Of a stretch of DNA of 64,000 nt, positions 26,290 through 34,878 are shown one piece after another. The stretch comes from Changshengia sp963803165 (lineage in GTDB: Bacteria; Chloroflexota; Dormibacteria; Aeolococcales; Aeolococcaceae). The DNA lies in the NCBI GenBank assembly GCA_963803165.1, contig CAWDLK010000004.1:1-64000 (forward strand), in the 5' to 3' direction. Within the stretch, counting starts at the first letter, position 1; each line of letters begins with the position of its first letter. A program made the position numbers and the translations under genes. The notes under the pieces are model-generated. The model searched no databases. It saw only the letters and a program-made list of their open reading frames with translations, and was not told where the DNA came from.

Positions 26290-27801
26290 TCACAACATCC
26301 CCTCCGTGGCCACTTCCTCGGGGGTCATCGGTCGTTCGTAGGTGATCTCGCTGGCGCGGACGAACCAATCCTCACGCCCGGTCCGGGCCAGGAACCAGAG
26401 CAGGGCGAGGCCCGCGATCAGCCAGGCACCCACGACGATGGGAGCGTACAGGACGGGGCTGGCCGGCAGCGGCACGATGGAGTTGTAGCCCACCCAGATC
26501 AGACCCGCCGTCGACAGCACCGGGAAGATCCCGTCGAGCCAGATGTTGACGCTGGCCCGGCCCTTGGTCCAGTAGTAGCGGATGACGCCGATGTTGCCCG
26601 CCCCGTAGATGAAGATCAGGCCCAGGGTGATGGCGACACCGGTGAAGTAGAACTCCTCGTCGGCGCCGATCCAGAGACCGATGCCGAGGCCAAACACGAA
26701 GGTGATGATGGTCTGGAGGATGATCGCGTTGATCGGGGTCTTGTACTTGGGGTGGACCACCGCCAGCCACTTCGGCAGCGCTCCGGCGCGGCCCATCGCG
26801 AAGAACACCCGGGTCGACGCGTTGGAGCAGGCGACCGCCACCGCGACCGCCGAGTTGAAGATCGCGAAGATGACGAACACCCAGCCGAATCCCCAGAGCC
26901 GCTCGGACACCACCAGGATCGGGCTCTGCACCGAGGAGGCGAGGCCGCTGATGTTGTTGGTGCCCCATCCGGAGACCACGCCCCAGGAGGTGAGCAGGAA
27001 GAACACCCCCATGATGACGATCGAGAACATGATCGCCTGGGGCAGGACCCGGCGCGGGTTGCGCGACTCCTCGGCCATCGGCGCCACCAACTCGAAGCCG
27101 GAGAAGGTGAGGATCGAGAAGATCACGGCCAGGTAGAGGCCGTTGGCGGAGAGGGAGTGGGCGGGGTTGAACGGGGTCAGCGTGGTCCCGCCCGGGCCGG
27201 GGCTGATCAGACCGCTGAGGGCCAGGGCGACCAGGATCGCGATCTCCAGGCCACCGAGGATGACCAGCGCCCTCGCCGAGATCTTGATGCCCCGATAGAG
27301 GAGCACCGTGACCAGGCTGGCCACCACCAGGAACGACGCCCACCAGGGGAAGTCGAAGCCGTAGCGCGCCTTGAGCAGCCCCTCGAGGATGAACCCGAAG
27401 AAGGCCATGTTGATGCAGCCGCCGAGCGGATCGTAGAGGAAGTAGAACCAGGCGGTGAGCAGGCCGGCTCGGGGGTGCAGCGTACGGCTGATGTAGGTGA
27501 AGTAGCCGCCGGCAGACGGGAACTTGGAAGCCAGTCGGGTCAGGGTCGCGCCGATGGTCAGCATGATCAGGAACGCGAACCCGTAGGCGAGCGGCGCGGT
27601 GACGCCGGCCAGCGAAGCGATGAAGGCGATGCTGGTGGCCAGACCGATGGCGGGCCCGATGTGCGTGATGGCCTGCATCAGCACCGAAGGCAGGCCGATG
27701 GCACCCGCATGGAGCTCGGTCTGGGCGACGGACGCAGGCGCGTGACCGTCCGCAGCCAGGACACCCTCCTGCGGCCCGGTGGGAACTCGTGGCCATGTCA
27801 A
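26290..27801 (-). CDS. APC-superfamily permease (N-terminal frame uncertain)
   Basis: A 503-residue permease with twelve hydrophobic helices. The N-terminal GLPSVLMQAITHIGPAIGLA and later FSGFELVAPMAEESRNPRR segments are typical of amino acid/polyamine (APC) transporters. As the only transporter of the sugar cassette it may carry the substrate, although APC members usually move amino compounds. The open frame starts with TTG 27801, too close to GGAGGAG. The ATG at 27796 has ideal spacing but is in another frame (MATSSHRAAG). Removing one G from GGG at 27764-27766 joins MATSSHRAAGG to VLAADGHAPASV. So the real start is probably 27796 with a base error or mutation. Confidence 0.85.
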   Translation of the reverse strand: MTWPRVPTGPQEGVLAADGHAPASVAQTELHAGAIGLPSVLMQAITHIGPAIGLATSIAFIASLAGVTAPLAYGFAFLIMLTIGATLTRLASKFPSAGGYFTYISRTLHPRAGLLTAWFYFLYDPLGGCINMAFFGFILEGLLKARYGFDFPWWASFLVVASLVTVLLYRGIKISARALVILGGLEIAILVALALSGLISPGPGGTTLTPFNPAHSLSANGLYLAVIFSILTFSGFELVAPMAEESRNPRRVLPQAIMFSIVIMGVFFLLTSWGVVSGWGTNNISGLASSVQSPILVVSERLWGFGWVFVIFAIFNSAVAVAVACSNASTRVFFAMGRAGALPKWLAVVHPKYKTPINAIILQTIITFVFGLGIGLWIGADEEFYFTGVAITLGLIFIYGAGNIGVIRYYWTKGRASVNIWLDGIFPVLSTAGLIWVGYNSIVPLPASPVLYAPIVVGAWLIAGLALLWFLARTGREDWFVRASEITYERPMTPEEVATEGML

Positions 27802-27913
27802 TCTCCTCCTCGATCCCTGGACAACATCTCATCCCCGGTGGCAGCCGGCCACCCTCGCAAGCCCCGGCCCACGCTCGCGCCGTGACACGGGGCCGGGCTC
27901 CCGCGACGCGGCT

Positions 27914-29425
27914 TCATCGGCTCACCGCCAGCGGCCTGAGGGTCGCGTAGAGGCGGCGGTATCTCTCGAACAGCGGTGCATAGGCCTCGTGCACGGCGGG
28001 ACGCGGCTCGTAGGTGCGACCGGGGCGGACGAAGCTCTCCACCGCCTGGCCCGCGGTCGCGAAGGTCCCCACGCCGACCCCCGCCAGGCAGGCCGCCGCC
28101 AGGCAGCCCGCCTCCTCGATGGCGACCCGGGTGACCGGCCTGCCCGTGATGTCGGCCTTGAGCTGGAGCCAGAGAGGGGAGCGGGCGCCGCCCCCCGTGG
28201 CCCGGATGTCCCCGATCACGACACCGGCCTCCTCCAGCCGTGTCACGTTCTCGAGCAGCTCGAAGGTCACCCCCTCCAGCAGCGCCCGGATCAGCTCCTG
28301 GCGGCTGGTGCTGAGGCGCAGCCCCAGGATGGCGCCGGTGGAGTCCGGGTCCATCCATGGCGTGTACGAGCCCTCGAAATGGGGCAGGACGAGCATGCCG
28401 GTGGGCTGATCACCGACGTCGCGGAGGAGCAGCTCGAAGGCGTCGACCCCGGTGCGCCTGCCCTCCTCCAGCTCCTCCTGGCCCAGGGTGTCGCGGAACC
28501 AGCGCAGCACCGAGCCCCCGCCGGGGTTGGTGGCCATGCAGTAGTAGAGGCCACGCTCCACGTAGCAGCCGGAGGTGTAGCCCCCGGCGCAGAGCTCGGA
28601 GCTCAGCGCGGCGCGCTCGGTGAGCACGGTGAGCGCCTCCCAGGTGCCGGTGCCCACCACCGCCTCTCCCGGCCGGGAGAGCCCGGCGCCGAGAGCCGCC
28701 ATGCCCTGGTCGAACCCGCCGCTCACCACCTGGGTCGAGGGGGGGAGGCCGAGGGTCACGGCGACCTGGGGCGCGACCTCGCCGACGATCACCCCCGACT
28801 CGCACGATCTCGGGAACATCGACCCCGGCACCTGGGCCAGGTCGAGCAGCTCGGTCGACCAGGCCCGCGAGTGGATGTCGAAGGCCATGCTCCGCGAGGC
28901 CAGGGAGTGCTCGGTGACGGCCTCGCCGGTGAGGCGGAGCACCATCAGCTCCTCCCAGGCCAGCATCTGGGCGGTCCGGGCGAACACCTCGGGCTCGTGC
29001 TCGCGCAGCCACATGAGCCGGACCAGAGGCCAGTTCTCCGCGGGGCGCAGGCCGGTGGCCTGGTAGACGCGCTCGGCGCCGACCTCCCGCTCCCACCAGC
29101 GCACCACCTGGCGGGTGCGGGTGTCCATCGACATCATGCAGGGGTAGAGGGCACGACCCTCGGCGTCGACGGGAACGGCCTCGTCGCCGGAGACCGAGAA
29201 GGCCAGGGCCTTGACCGGGTCACCGGACGCCTGCGCGACCGGGGCGAGCTGGCTGATCACGGTCTGCACGGCCGCCCACACCGTCTCGGAGTCCAGCTCG
29301 ACCCAGCCGGGCCGGGGGAAGGAGAGGGGGTACGGAACCTGCGCCGTCCCCAGCTCCCGGCCGTCCTCGGCGAAGAGCAACCCCTTGGAGCAGCTGGTCC
29401 CGACGTCCAGCCCGACTAGCGACAA
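27914..29425 (-). CDS. FGGY-family carbohydrate kinase
   Basis: A 503-residue kinase of the xylulokinase/gluconokinase group. ATP-phosphate motifs GLDVGTSCSKGLLF (residues 4-17) and a late GGGARSPLWLQLKAD, plus SGGFDQGMAALGAG, are visible. It phosphorylates a sugar or polyol; together with PfkB and the aldolase it suits kinase, kinase, cleavage of a pentitol, hexitol or ketose. The start is TTG 29425 with GGAGG eight bases upstream. It is first in the operon and its upstream region has an inverted repeat for the GntR regulator. Confidence 0.9.
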   Translation of the reverse strand: MSLVGLDVGTSCSKGLLFAEDGRELGTAQVPYPLSFPRPGWVELDSETVWAAVQTVISQLAPVAQASGDPVKALAFSVSGDEAVPVDAEGRALYPCMMSMDTRTRQVVRWWEREVGAERVYQATGLRPAENWPLVRLMWLREHEPEVFARTAQMLAWEELMVLRLTGEAVTEHSLASRSMAFDIHSRAWSTELLDLAQVPGSMFPRSCESGVIVGEVAPQVAVTLGLPPSTQVVSGGFDQGMAALGAGLSRPGEAVVGTGTWEALTVLTERAALSSELCAGGYTSGCYVERGLYYCMATNPGGGSVLRWFRDTLGQEELEEGRRTGVDAFELLLRDVGDQPTGMLVLPHFEGSYTPWMDPDSTGAILGLRLSTSRQELIRALLEGVTFELLENVTRLEEAGVVIGDIRATGGGARSPLWLQLKADITGRPVTRVAIEEAGCLAAACLAGVGVGTFATAGQAVESFVRPGRTYEPRPAVHEAYAPLFERYRRLYATLRPLAVSR

Positions 29426-29449
29426 CCCGCGCCCTCCACGCTCCCTTGA

Positions 29450-29476
29450 ATCTGACTGCTCATCAGGTTGTCAGAT
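29450..29476. promoter_or_regulatory. Candidate GntR operator upstream of sugar cassette
   Basis: ATCTGAC at 29450-29456 and its exact complement GTCAGAT at 29470-29476 enclose 13 bases; inside lies a second nested pair TCATC...GATGA around AGGTTGTCA. The position, just upstream of the FGGY kinase start in an AT-richer stretch, fits a repressor site for the operon's GntR protein. The GTTGTC core recurs in the 112-base gap ahead of the permease (near 27822). Confidence 0.4.
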
Positions 29477-29630
29477 GATAGGTTCACCACAAGAGGGTCG
29501 TCAAGGGGGCTGCGGAGGTGGAGACGGGCGAGACCGAGAGGGCCCGGAGGCTGGAGGAGATCGCCCGGGAGATCCGGGACCAGCTGAAGTAGGCGCCCGG
29601 GGAGCCCTCGGCCGCTCCCGCCGCCGACCC

Positions 29631-30701
29631 GTGGCCGGGGCCCGTGCACTCGCCGAGGTCTACCGGCACTTCGGTGAGGTCGACGACGTCGGGACGTCGC
29701 CGCTCTACGAGCGCGTCGCCGTCGCCCTGAGCAGGTCCGACGGGGCGCCGCGCGCCATCGAGGCGGCGCCGGCGCGCAGGCGACACCCCACGGTGATCCT
29801 CGCCGCCCTGCACGACCTCGCCCTCGCCGGACGCGCCCCGGCCCTGGCCGCGGCCTATGCCGCCAGGGACGGCGACGCTGCCGCTGCCGCGGCGATCGAC
29901 ACGCTGCTGCGCATGACCGACTCGGTCGTGGCCATCGCCGTGCGCCGGCAGACGCGGGACAACGAGACCGGACACGGCGCCGTGCTGTACCCGGCCATCG
30001 CCGAGGCGGCGCGGCGGTCGGGCGCGCGTGCCGTGGGGCTGATCGACGTGGGCTACGGAGCCGGGTTCAATCTCCAGGTCGATCGCGTGGGCATCACGTA
30101 CAGCAACGGACAGTCGCTGGGCGACCCGTCCTCTCCCGTGCAGCTGTCGTCCTCGATCGTCGGAGACCGCTCCGTCCCCACGCGGGTGATGCCCGACATC
30201 GTCGCCCGAGTCGGCATCGACCTCGATCCGGTCGACGTGACCAGGGCGGATGACGCTCGATGGTTGCGCGCCTGCGTGTGGCCGGATCAGCCGGAGCAGG
30301 CCGCGCGGCTCGAGGCGGAGATGGCGATGGCGGCGACGGCGACGGCCCCTCCACTCCTGCTGCGGGGCGACGCCGTCGAGATGCTGCCCGACGCCTTGGC
30401 CCGCGTGCCCGCGGACGCGCTGCCGGTCGTCACCACGACCTGGGCGCTGTCGCACCTCCCGCTCGAGAGTCGCCGGCGCTTCCTGCACCGCCTCGACGAG
30501 GCGGCGGCAGGCCGGGCGGTGGCGTGGGTCTCCGCCGAGGGGGTCGGCGTCGCGCCGGCGATCCCGACTCTCGGCGATCGCCGTGCCTCCGGCCACAGCA
30601 TCATCGGCCTGGCGGTGCACGACCGATCGGCCCGGCGCGCCGGGGCCATCGGCCGCTGCTGGTCGCAGGGCCGCTTCCTGGCGTGGCTGGCGGACTCCTG
30701 A
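29631..30701 (+). CDS. DUF2332 family protein
   Basis: A 356-residue protein matching DUF2332: an N-terminal region (ALAEVYRHFGEVDDVGTSPLYERV), a glycine motif in GLIDVGYGAGFNLQVDR resembling the family's DVGASAGLNL signature, and a C-terminal half rich in helices. Function unknown; a Rossmann-like core is likely. The first in-frame start is GTG 29631, without a good ribosome site. A 24-codon ORF (29518-29592) lies just upstream in another frame; it may be a remnant or leader. Promoter and operator sequences of the divergent kinase lie further upstream. Confidence 0.78.
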   Translation: MAGARALAEVYRHFGEVDDVGTSPLYERVAVALSRSDGAPRAIEAAPARRRHPTVILAALHDLALAGRAPALAAAYAARDGDAAAAAAIDTLLRMTDSVVAIAVRRQTRDNETGHGAVLYPAIAEAARRSGARAVGLIDVGYGAGFNLQVDRVGITYSNGQSLGDPSSPVQLSSSIVGDRSVPTRVMPDIVARVGIDLDPVDVTRADDARWLRACVWPDQPEQAARLEAEMAMAATATAPPLLLRGDAVEMLPDALARVPADALPVVTTTWALSHLPLESRRRFLHRLDEAAAGRAVAWVSAEGVGVAPAIPTLGDRRASGHSIIGLAVHDRSARRAGAIGRCWSQGRFLAWLADS

Positions 30702-30717
30702 TCCGCCGTCAGGTGCC

Positions 30718-30804
30718 TGGTGCCGGGAAAGGGAATCGAACCCTTACGAGCGTACGCTCACAGCGCCCTGAACGCTGCGTGTCTACCAGTTCCACCATCC
30801 CGGC
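30718..30804 (-). tRNA. tRNA-Leu (anticodon CAG)
   Basis: An 87-base class II tRNA with encoded CCA. The acceptor GCCGGGA pairs with TCCCGGC, then A and CCA. The D arm begins GGTGGAACTGGTAGAC, the anticodon stem is CAGCG/CGCTG with loop TTCAGGG (anticodon CAG). The long variable arm is TGAGCGTACGCTCG and the T arm has GGTTCGATTCC. Confidence 0.97.
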
Positions 30805-30851
30805 GCGGGTTGGGGAACCGATCGTAGCAGGAGCGCCGCGGACGGGCAGGC

Positions 30852-32465
30852 TCAGCGGCGCCAGACCGCGGCGTCGGCGAACGGGTCCCCCGCCGCAGGG
30901 ACGACGACGTTGGAGAGGGCCGAGCTCTCGACCACCAGGCTCTGCCCGGGCCCGTAGAGGAAGACCGCGGGGAGGTCCTCGGCCATCACCTCGACCACCT
31001 GCCCGGCCGCCGCGGTGCGTGCCGCCTGCCCGCTGACCGCCGCCACGGTGGCCAGGTCCTGGTCGAGGAAGGGGTCGGCGGTGGCACCGGAGACGTTGTA
31101 GCCGTGGGGCGGCGTGGAGGTCGAGCCCCAGAAGGCGCTGAGGTCGGGGTCGGCGCCGGCGTCCCAGGAGGCGATGGCCATCTGGAAGCGCCCCGGGAGC
31201 AGCACGCCGCTCAGGAAGCCGGCCGCGGGGACGACGTCGACGGTCATGGAGATGCCGACGGCGTCGAGCTGAGCCGCCACCATCTGGGCCACGGCGGGCA
31301 GCGGCGCGGCGTCGGGGACGCTGAGGGTGAAGCTGAGCCTCACCCCGCTCCCGCCGGCCCGGGTGCCGTCGGGGGCCATCAGCCAGCCGGCGTCGTCGAG
31401 CCCCGCGTTGGCGGCGGCGTCGTCGGGGGTGAGGGCGGGCTGCTGGTCCTGGAGCCAGAGGATCCCGGCCGGATAGGGACCGTACTGGGCGGCGCCCAGC
31501 CCCCCCACCGGCCCGCTGACGATGGTGCCGCGGTCGACGGTGTCGGCGATCGCCCGGCGGACGGCCGGGTCGTCGAGGCCGGCGGACTTCTCGTTGAAGA
31601 TCAGGTCGACGAACCCGAAGGTGAGCACGTCGCGGGCGGTCGCTCCGTGCCTGCGGAGGAGCTGGGCCCGCTGGGCGGGGGTGGTCGCCAGGACCGCCTC
31701 CACCGTCCCCGCCTGGAAGGCCTGGGCCGCCGTCGAGAAGCTGGTCACCGCCTGGATCTCGATCCGGCCGAGGTGCGGGGGCGTCGCCGCGTGGGGGTTG
31801 GCGGTGAGCGTGATCAGCCCCGACCGCTGGTTCACCACCTCATACGGCCCCGAGCTGGGGAGCGGGGTGGCCGGGTCGGTGGCCAGGCCGCCGACCTGCG
31901 CCGGCGTCATCCCCGCCAGGGGGAGGATGGGGAGCTCGGCGAGGTCGGTGGCGAGGGCGGCTCGCGGGGCGGCGACGGTGAGCACCAGCGACGAGCCGCT
32001 GGCACTGGCGGCGACGCCCGCCCAGGCGCTCGCGTAGGCGGCGTCGGGAAAGCCGCGCGACTGGACCCATTGGATGGTGGCCAGGGCGTCCCCGGCCGTG
32101 ATCGGCTTCCCGTCGGACCAGTGGAGCCCGGAGCGCAGCGGCAGGGTGTAGTCGAGGCCGTCCGAGCTGACCGAGAGCGACGACGCGAGGTCGGGGACGG
32201 GGAAGGCGGTCGCGTCCAGCCGGAGCAGGGAGCGGTAGAGAAGCGGGGTCATGGCCGAGACGGCGGGGTCCTCGGAGTCGATCAGGGGGTTCACCGAGAC
32301 CGGGAGCTGGTCGGTGAGCAGCGCCGCCCGGTAGGCGGGCGCCGGGGCGAGCGAGCCCGTCGCGAAGAGATGGCCGACGATCTCGACGCCGGTGACCACC
32401 AGCGCGACCCCGATCAGGGCCAGGGCTCCGATGATCTCCAGCCGGCGACCCGGCCGGCGGATCAG
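30852..32465 (-). CDS. Solute-binding protein, ABC family 5 (N-terminal anchor)
   Basis: About 537 residues of the oligopeptide/nickel-binding (SBP_bac_5) type. Family motifs include VNPLIDSEDPAVSAMTPLLY, LHWSDGKPITAGDALATIQW, SGPYEVVN and the C-terminal MAIASWDAGADPDLSAFW. Instead of a lipobox signal peptide it has a single N-terminal hydrophobic helix (LEIIGALALIGVALVV). No ATG, GTG or TTG precedes this helix in frame near secG; a CTG at 32465 overlapping the secG TGA is the most plausible start, though GTG further in is possible. No ABC permease or ATPase is adjacent. Confidence 0.78.
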   Translation of the reverse strand: MIRRPGRRLEIIGALALIGVALVVTGVEIVGHLFATGSLAPAPAYRAALLTDQLPVSVNPLIDSEDPAVSAMTPLLYRSLLRLDATAFPVPDLASSLSVSSDGLDYTLPLRSGLHWSDGKPITAGDALATIQWVQSRGFPDAAYASAWAGVAASASGSSLVLTVAAPRAALATDLAELPILPLAGMTPAQVGGLATDPATPLPSSGPYEVVNQRSGLITLTANPHAATPPHLGRIEIQAVTSFSTAAQAFQAGTVEAVLATTPAQRAQLLRRHGATARDVLTFGFVDLIFNEKSAGLDDPAVRRAIADTVDRGTIVSGPVGGLGAAQYGPYPAGILWLQDQQPALTPDDAAANAGLDDAGWLMAPDGTRAGGSGVRLSFTLSVPDAAPLPAVAQMVAAQLDAVGISMTVDVVPAAGFLSGVLLPGRFQMAIASWDAGADPDLSAFWGSTSTPPHGYNVSGATADPFLDQDLATVAAVSGQAARTAAAGQVVEVMAEDLPAVFLYGPGQSLVVESSALSNVVVPAAGDPFADAAVWRR

Positions 32466-32698
32466 GTGTTGTTGATCCAGACGTTGATCGCGGCGACGAT
32501 CACGAAGAGGGCGATGAAGACCGTGCTCAGGCGGAGGAGACCAGCTTCCAGCCCGCGTCTCCGGCGGTACCCGCCGCCAGAATCGCCACCCCCGCCGATC
32601 ACGCCGCCGAGTCCGGTCGCCTTCGGGGTCTGGAGCAAGATGCCAAGGATCACCATGATCGCCAGCACCACCTGAGCTCCGATCAGAACGTCCTGCAC
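32462..32698 (-). CDS. secG: SecG preprotein translocase subunit
   Basis: A 78-residue SecG homologue, the third subunit of SecYEG. Two hydrophobic helices (VLAIMVILGILLQT and VFIALFVIVAAINVWI) are joined by a glycine-rich loop containing TGLGGVIGGGGDSGGGY and a basic RRRRGLE stretch. Length and topology are standard. In many genomes secG follows tpiA or gpmI; here a DUF4395 gene on the other strand separates it from gpmI. The solute-binding protein follows with overlap. Confidence 0.92.
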   Translation of the reverse strand: MQDVLIGAQVVLAIMVILGILLQTPKATGLGGVIGGGGDSGGGYRRRRGLEAGLLRLSTVFIALFVIVAAINVWINNT

Positions 32699-32811
32699 GC
32701 AAACGCGCCTCCGATTTGATGTGGGTGGCCAGTATACCCCGCGATCCCGAGCGCTCCCGGCGCGCCAGTGGCTCCACGGTGAAATCCGACCATTCTGATA
32801 AAGTTTTGGGC

Positions 32812-33309
32812 ATGGCGGTGAGCGACGTCTTCAGCTTCCCCAACCCGGTCAACGAGGTCTCCGCGCGCATCGTCGCCGGGGGCGCGGCCGTGGTCGCGTG
32901 GGTCACCGTCGGCACCCAGTGGCCGTACCTCCTCCCCTTCCTCACGTACGGCTTCGTCGCCCGCGTCCTCAGCGGGCCCACCCTCAGCCCCTGGGGTCAG
33001 GTGGTGACCCGGCTGATCGTGCCGCGCCTCCCGGTCCGGGCCAGGCTCATCCCCGGCCCGCCCAAGCGCTTTGCCCAGGGGATCGGCGCCGTCTTCACTC
33101 TCGCCGCCACCCTGCTCTGGTTCGGCTTTGGCCTCGAGCTCGCCGCCCTGGTGCTGGTCGGGTTCATCGCCGTCGCGGCCACCCTCGAGTCCGTGCTCGC
33201 CCTCTGCCTGGGCTGCCGGGTCTTCGACATCCTGATGCGGGTCGGGGTCATCCCGACCACCGTCTGCGAGGCCTGCGCCGACATCTCCCTGGCCCGCTCC
33301 CGGAGCTGA
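32812..33309 (+). CDS. DUF4395 membrane protein
   Basis: A 165-residue integral membrane protein of DUF4395. It has about four hydrophobic helices (VVAWVTVGTQWPYLLPFLTY and LAALVLVGFIAVAATLESVL among them) and three cysteines near the end, in LCLGCRVFDI and VCEACADIS. The family often sits next to sulfurtransferase or thioredoxin-like genes; none is adjacent here. ATG 32812 follows an AT-rich TGATAAAGTTTTGGGC, which may be a -10 element close to a leaderless start. It is convergent with gpmI. Confidence 0.85.
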   Translation: MAVSDVFSFPNPVNEVSARIVAGGAAVVAWVTVGTQWPYLLPFLTYGFVARVLSGPTLSPWGQVVTRLIVPRLPVRARLIPGPPKRFAQGIGAVFTLAATLLWFGFGLELAALVLVGFIAVAATLESVLALCLGCRVFDILMRVGVIPTTVCEACADISLARSRS

Positions 33310-33333
33310 CCCCGCGCCGGGCGGAGCCTCCGC

Positions 33334-34878
33334 TCAGGCGCCGATCAGGCTGTGGCCGGTCATCTCCGCGGGCTGGGGCAGCCCCATCACGTCGAGCACG
33401 GTGGGGGCGACGTCGCGCAGCCCACCGCCGTCCCGGAGCGACGCGGCCCGGGACCCGATCAGGACCACCGGCACCGGGTTGGTGGTGTGGGCGGTGAGCG
33501 GCTCCTCGGTGGCGGCGTCGATCTTGTGCTCGGCGTTGCCGTGGTCGGCGGTGATCAGCACCGCGCCGCCCGCGGCCAGGGCCGCGTCGACCACCCGGCC
33601 CAGGCAGCCGTCGACGACCTCGCAGGCCTGGACGGTGGCCGCGAAGTCCCCGGTGTGTCCGACCATGTCGGGGTTGGCGTAGTTGACGATGATCAGGTCG
33701 ACGTCGCCCTTGCCGATGCGCTCGACGACGGCGTCGGTGATCGGTGCCGCGCTCATCGCCGGCGCCCGGTCGTAGGTGGGCACGTCCTTGCGCGAGGGGA
33801 TGAGCAGGCGGTCCTCGCCGTCGAAGGTCTGCTCGCGGCCGCCGTTGATGAAGTAGGTGACGTGAGCGTACTTCTCGGTCTCGGCGACGTGGAGCTGGTG
33901 CCCACCACTCCGGCTCACCACCTCGGCGAGGCAGTTGCGGATGGCCTCGGGCGGGTAGGCGACGCGGACCGGGAGGCCCCCCTCGTACTCGGTCATGGTG
34001 ACGTAGGTGAGGTCGTGGGGGACGCGGCTGCGCTCGAAGTGGGGGAAGTCGCGGTCGAGGAGGGCGTGGGTCATCTCGCGCGCGCGGTCGGGCCGGAAGT
34101 TGAAGAAGATCACCGCGTCGCCGTCGCCGATCCGCACCGGCGCCTCCCCCTCGGCGCAGATGCTGACCGGGGGCAGGAACTCGTCGGTGACCCCCTCCGC
34201 GTACTGCTCGCGGATGTAGGCGACCGGGTCTGCCGCGCGCGCCTCGCCGGACCCGGCGACGATCTCGTAGGCGCGCTCGATCCGGTCCCAGCGCTTGTCC
34301 CGGTCCATCGCGTAGAAGCGACCGGCGACCGACGCCACCCGGCCCACCCCGGCGCGACCGAGGTCCTCGACGAACTTCTCCATGAAGCCGGCGCCGCTGT
34401 TGGGCAGCTCATCGCGCCCGTCGGTGAAGGCGTGGACGAAGACGCGGTCGAGACCGCGGCGCTGGGCCAGCTCGCAGATCGCGACGGCGTGGTCCTGGTG
34501 GCTGTGGACGCCACCCGGTGAGACCAGCCCGAGCAGGTGCAGGCTCCGACCCCGCACCCGGGCGGCGTCGACCGCCTCGATGAGGGCCGGGTTCTCCAGG
34601 AAGCTGCGGTCGGCAACGGCCCGGTTGATCCGGGTCAGGGGCTGATAGACCACCCGGCCGGTGCCGATGGTCAGGTGGCCGACCTCGGAGTTGCCCTGCT
34701 GGCCGGCGGGCAGACCCACGGACTCCCCGCTGGCGGCGGCCAGGGTGTGGGGCGAGGTCTCGAGGAACCCGTCCCAATGGGGGGTCTGGGCGGCCGCGAT
34801 GGCGTTCCCGAAGCTGTCCGGGCTGTACCCCCAGCCGTCGATCACGACAAGGACGAAGGGGCGCGGGGCGGCGGTCAC
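33334..34878 (-). CDS. gpmI: 2,3-bisphosphoglycerate-independent phosphoglycerate mutase
   Basis: A 514-residue Mn-dependent mutase interconverting 3- and 2-phosphoglycerate. The alkaline-phosphatase-like metal motifs VLVVIDGWGYS with the catalytic Ser in QQGNSEVGHL, HSHQDH, NYANPDMVGHTGD and TADHGNAEH are all present. The GTG at 34878 overlaps the tpiA TGA (GTGA), which fixes the start. Last gene of the gap-pgk-tpiA-gpmI glycolytic unit. Confidence 0.95.
   Translation of the reverse strand: MTAAPRPFVLVVIDGWGYSPDSFGNAIAAAQTPHWDGFLETSPHTLAAASGESVGLPAGQQGNSEVGHLTIGTGRVVYQPLTRINRAVADRSFLENPALIEAVDAARVRGRSLHLLGLVSPGGVHSHQDHAVAICELAQRRGLDRVFVHAFTDGRDELPNSGAGFMEKFVEDLGRAGVGRVASVAGRFYAMDRDKRWDRIERAYEIVAGSGEARAADPVAYIREQYAEGVTDEFLPPVSICAEGEAPVRIGDGDAVIFFNFRPDRAREMTHALLDRDFPHFERSRVPHDLTYVTMTEYEGGLPVRVAYPPEAIRNCLAEVVSRSGGHQLHVAETEKYAHVTYFINGGREQTFDGEDRLLIPSRKDVPTYDRAPAMSAAPITDAVVERIGKGDVDLIIVNYANPDMVGHTGDFAATVQACEVVDGCLGRVVDAALAAGGAVLITADHGNAEHKIDAATEEPLTAHTTNPVPVVLIGSRAASLRDGGGLRDVAPTVLDVMGLPQPAEMTGHSLIGA

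Noticed and set aside
25783..27885. A 700-codon plus-strand open frame opposite the GntR and APC permease genes
   Set aside because: Repetitive Asp/Glu/Gly/Arg composition and full antisense overlap with conserved genes.
29518..29592. A 24-codon plus ORF ahead of DUF2332
   Set aside because: Too short and not coupled to the next gene; it may be a remnant but coding cannot be supported.
29484..30620. A 378-codon minus-strand frame opposite the DUF2332 gene
   Set aside because: The plus-strand frame has the DUF2332 glycine motif and balanced hydrophobic pattern; the minus frame has neither.
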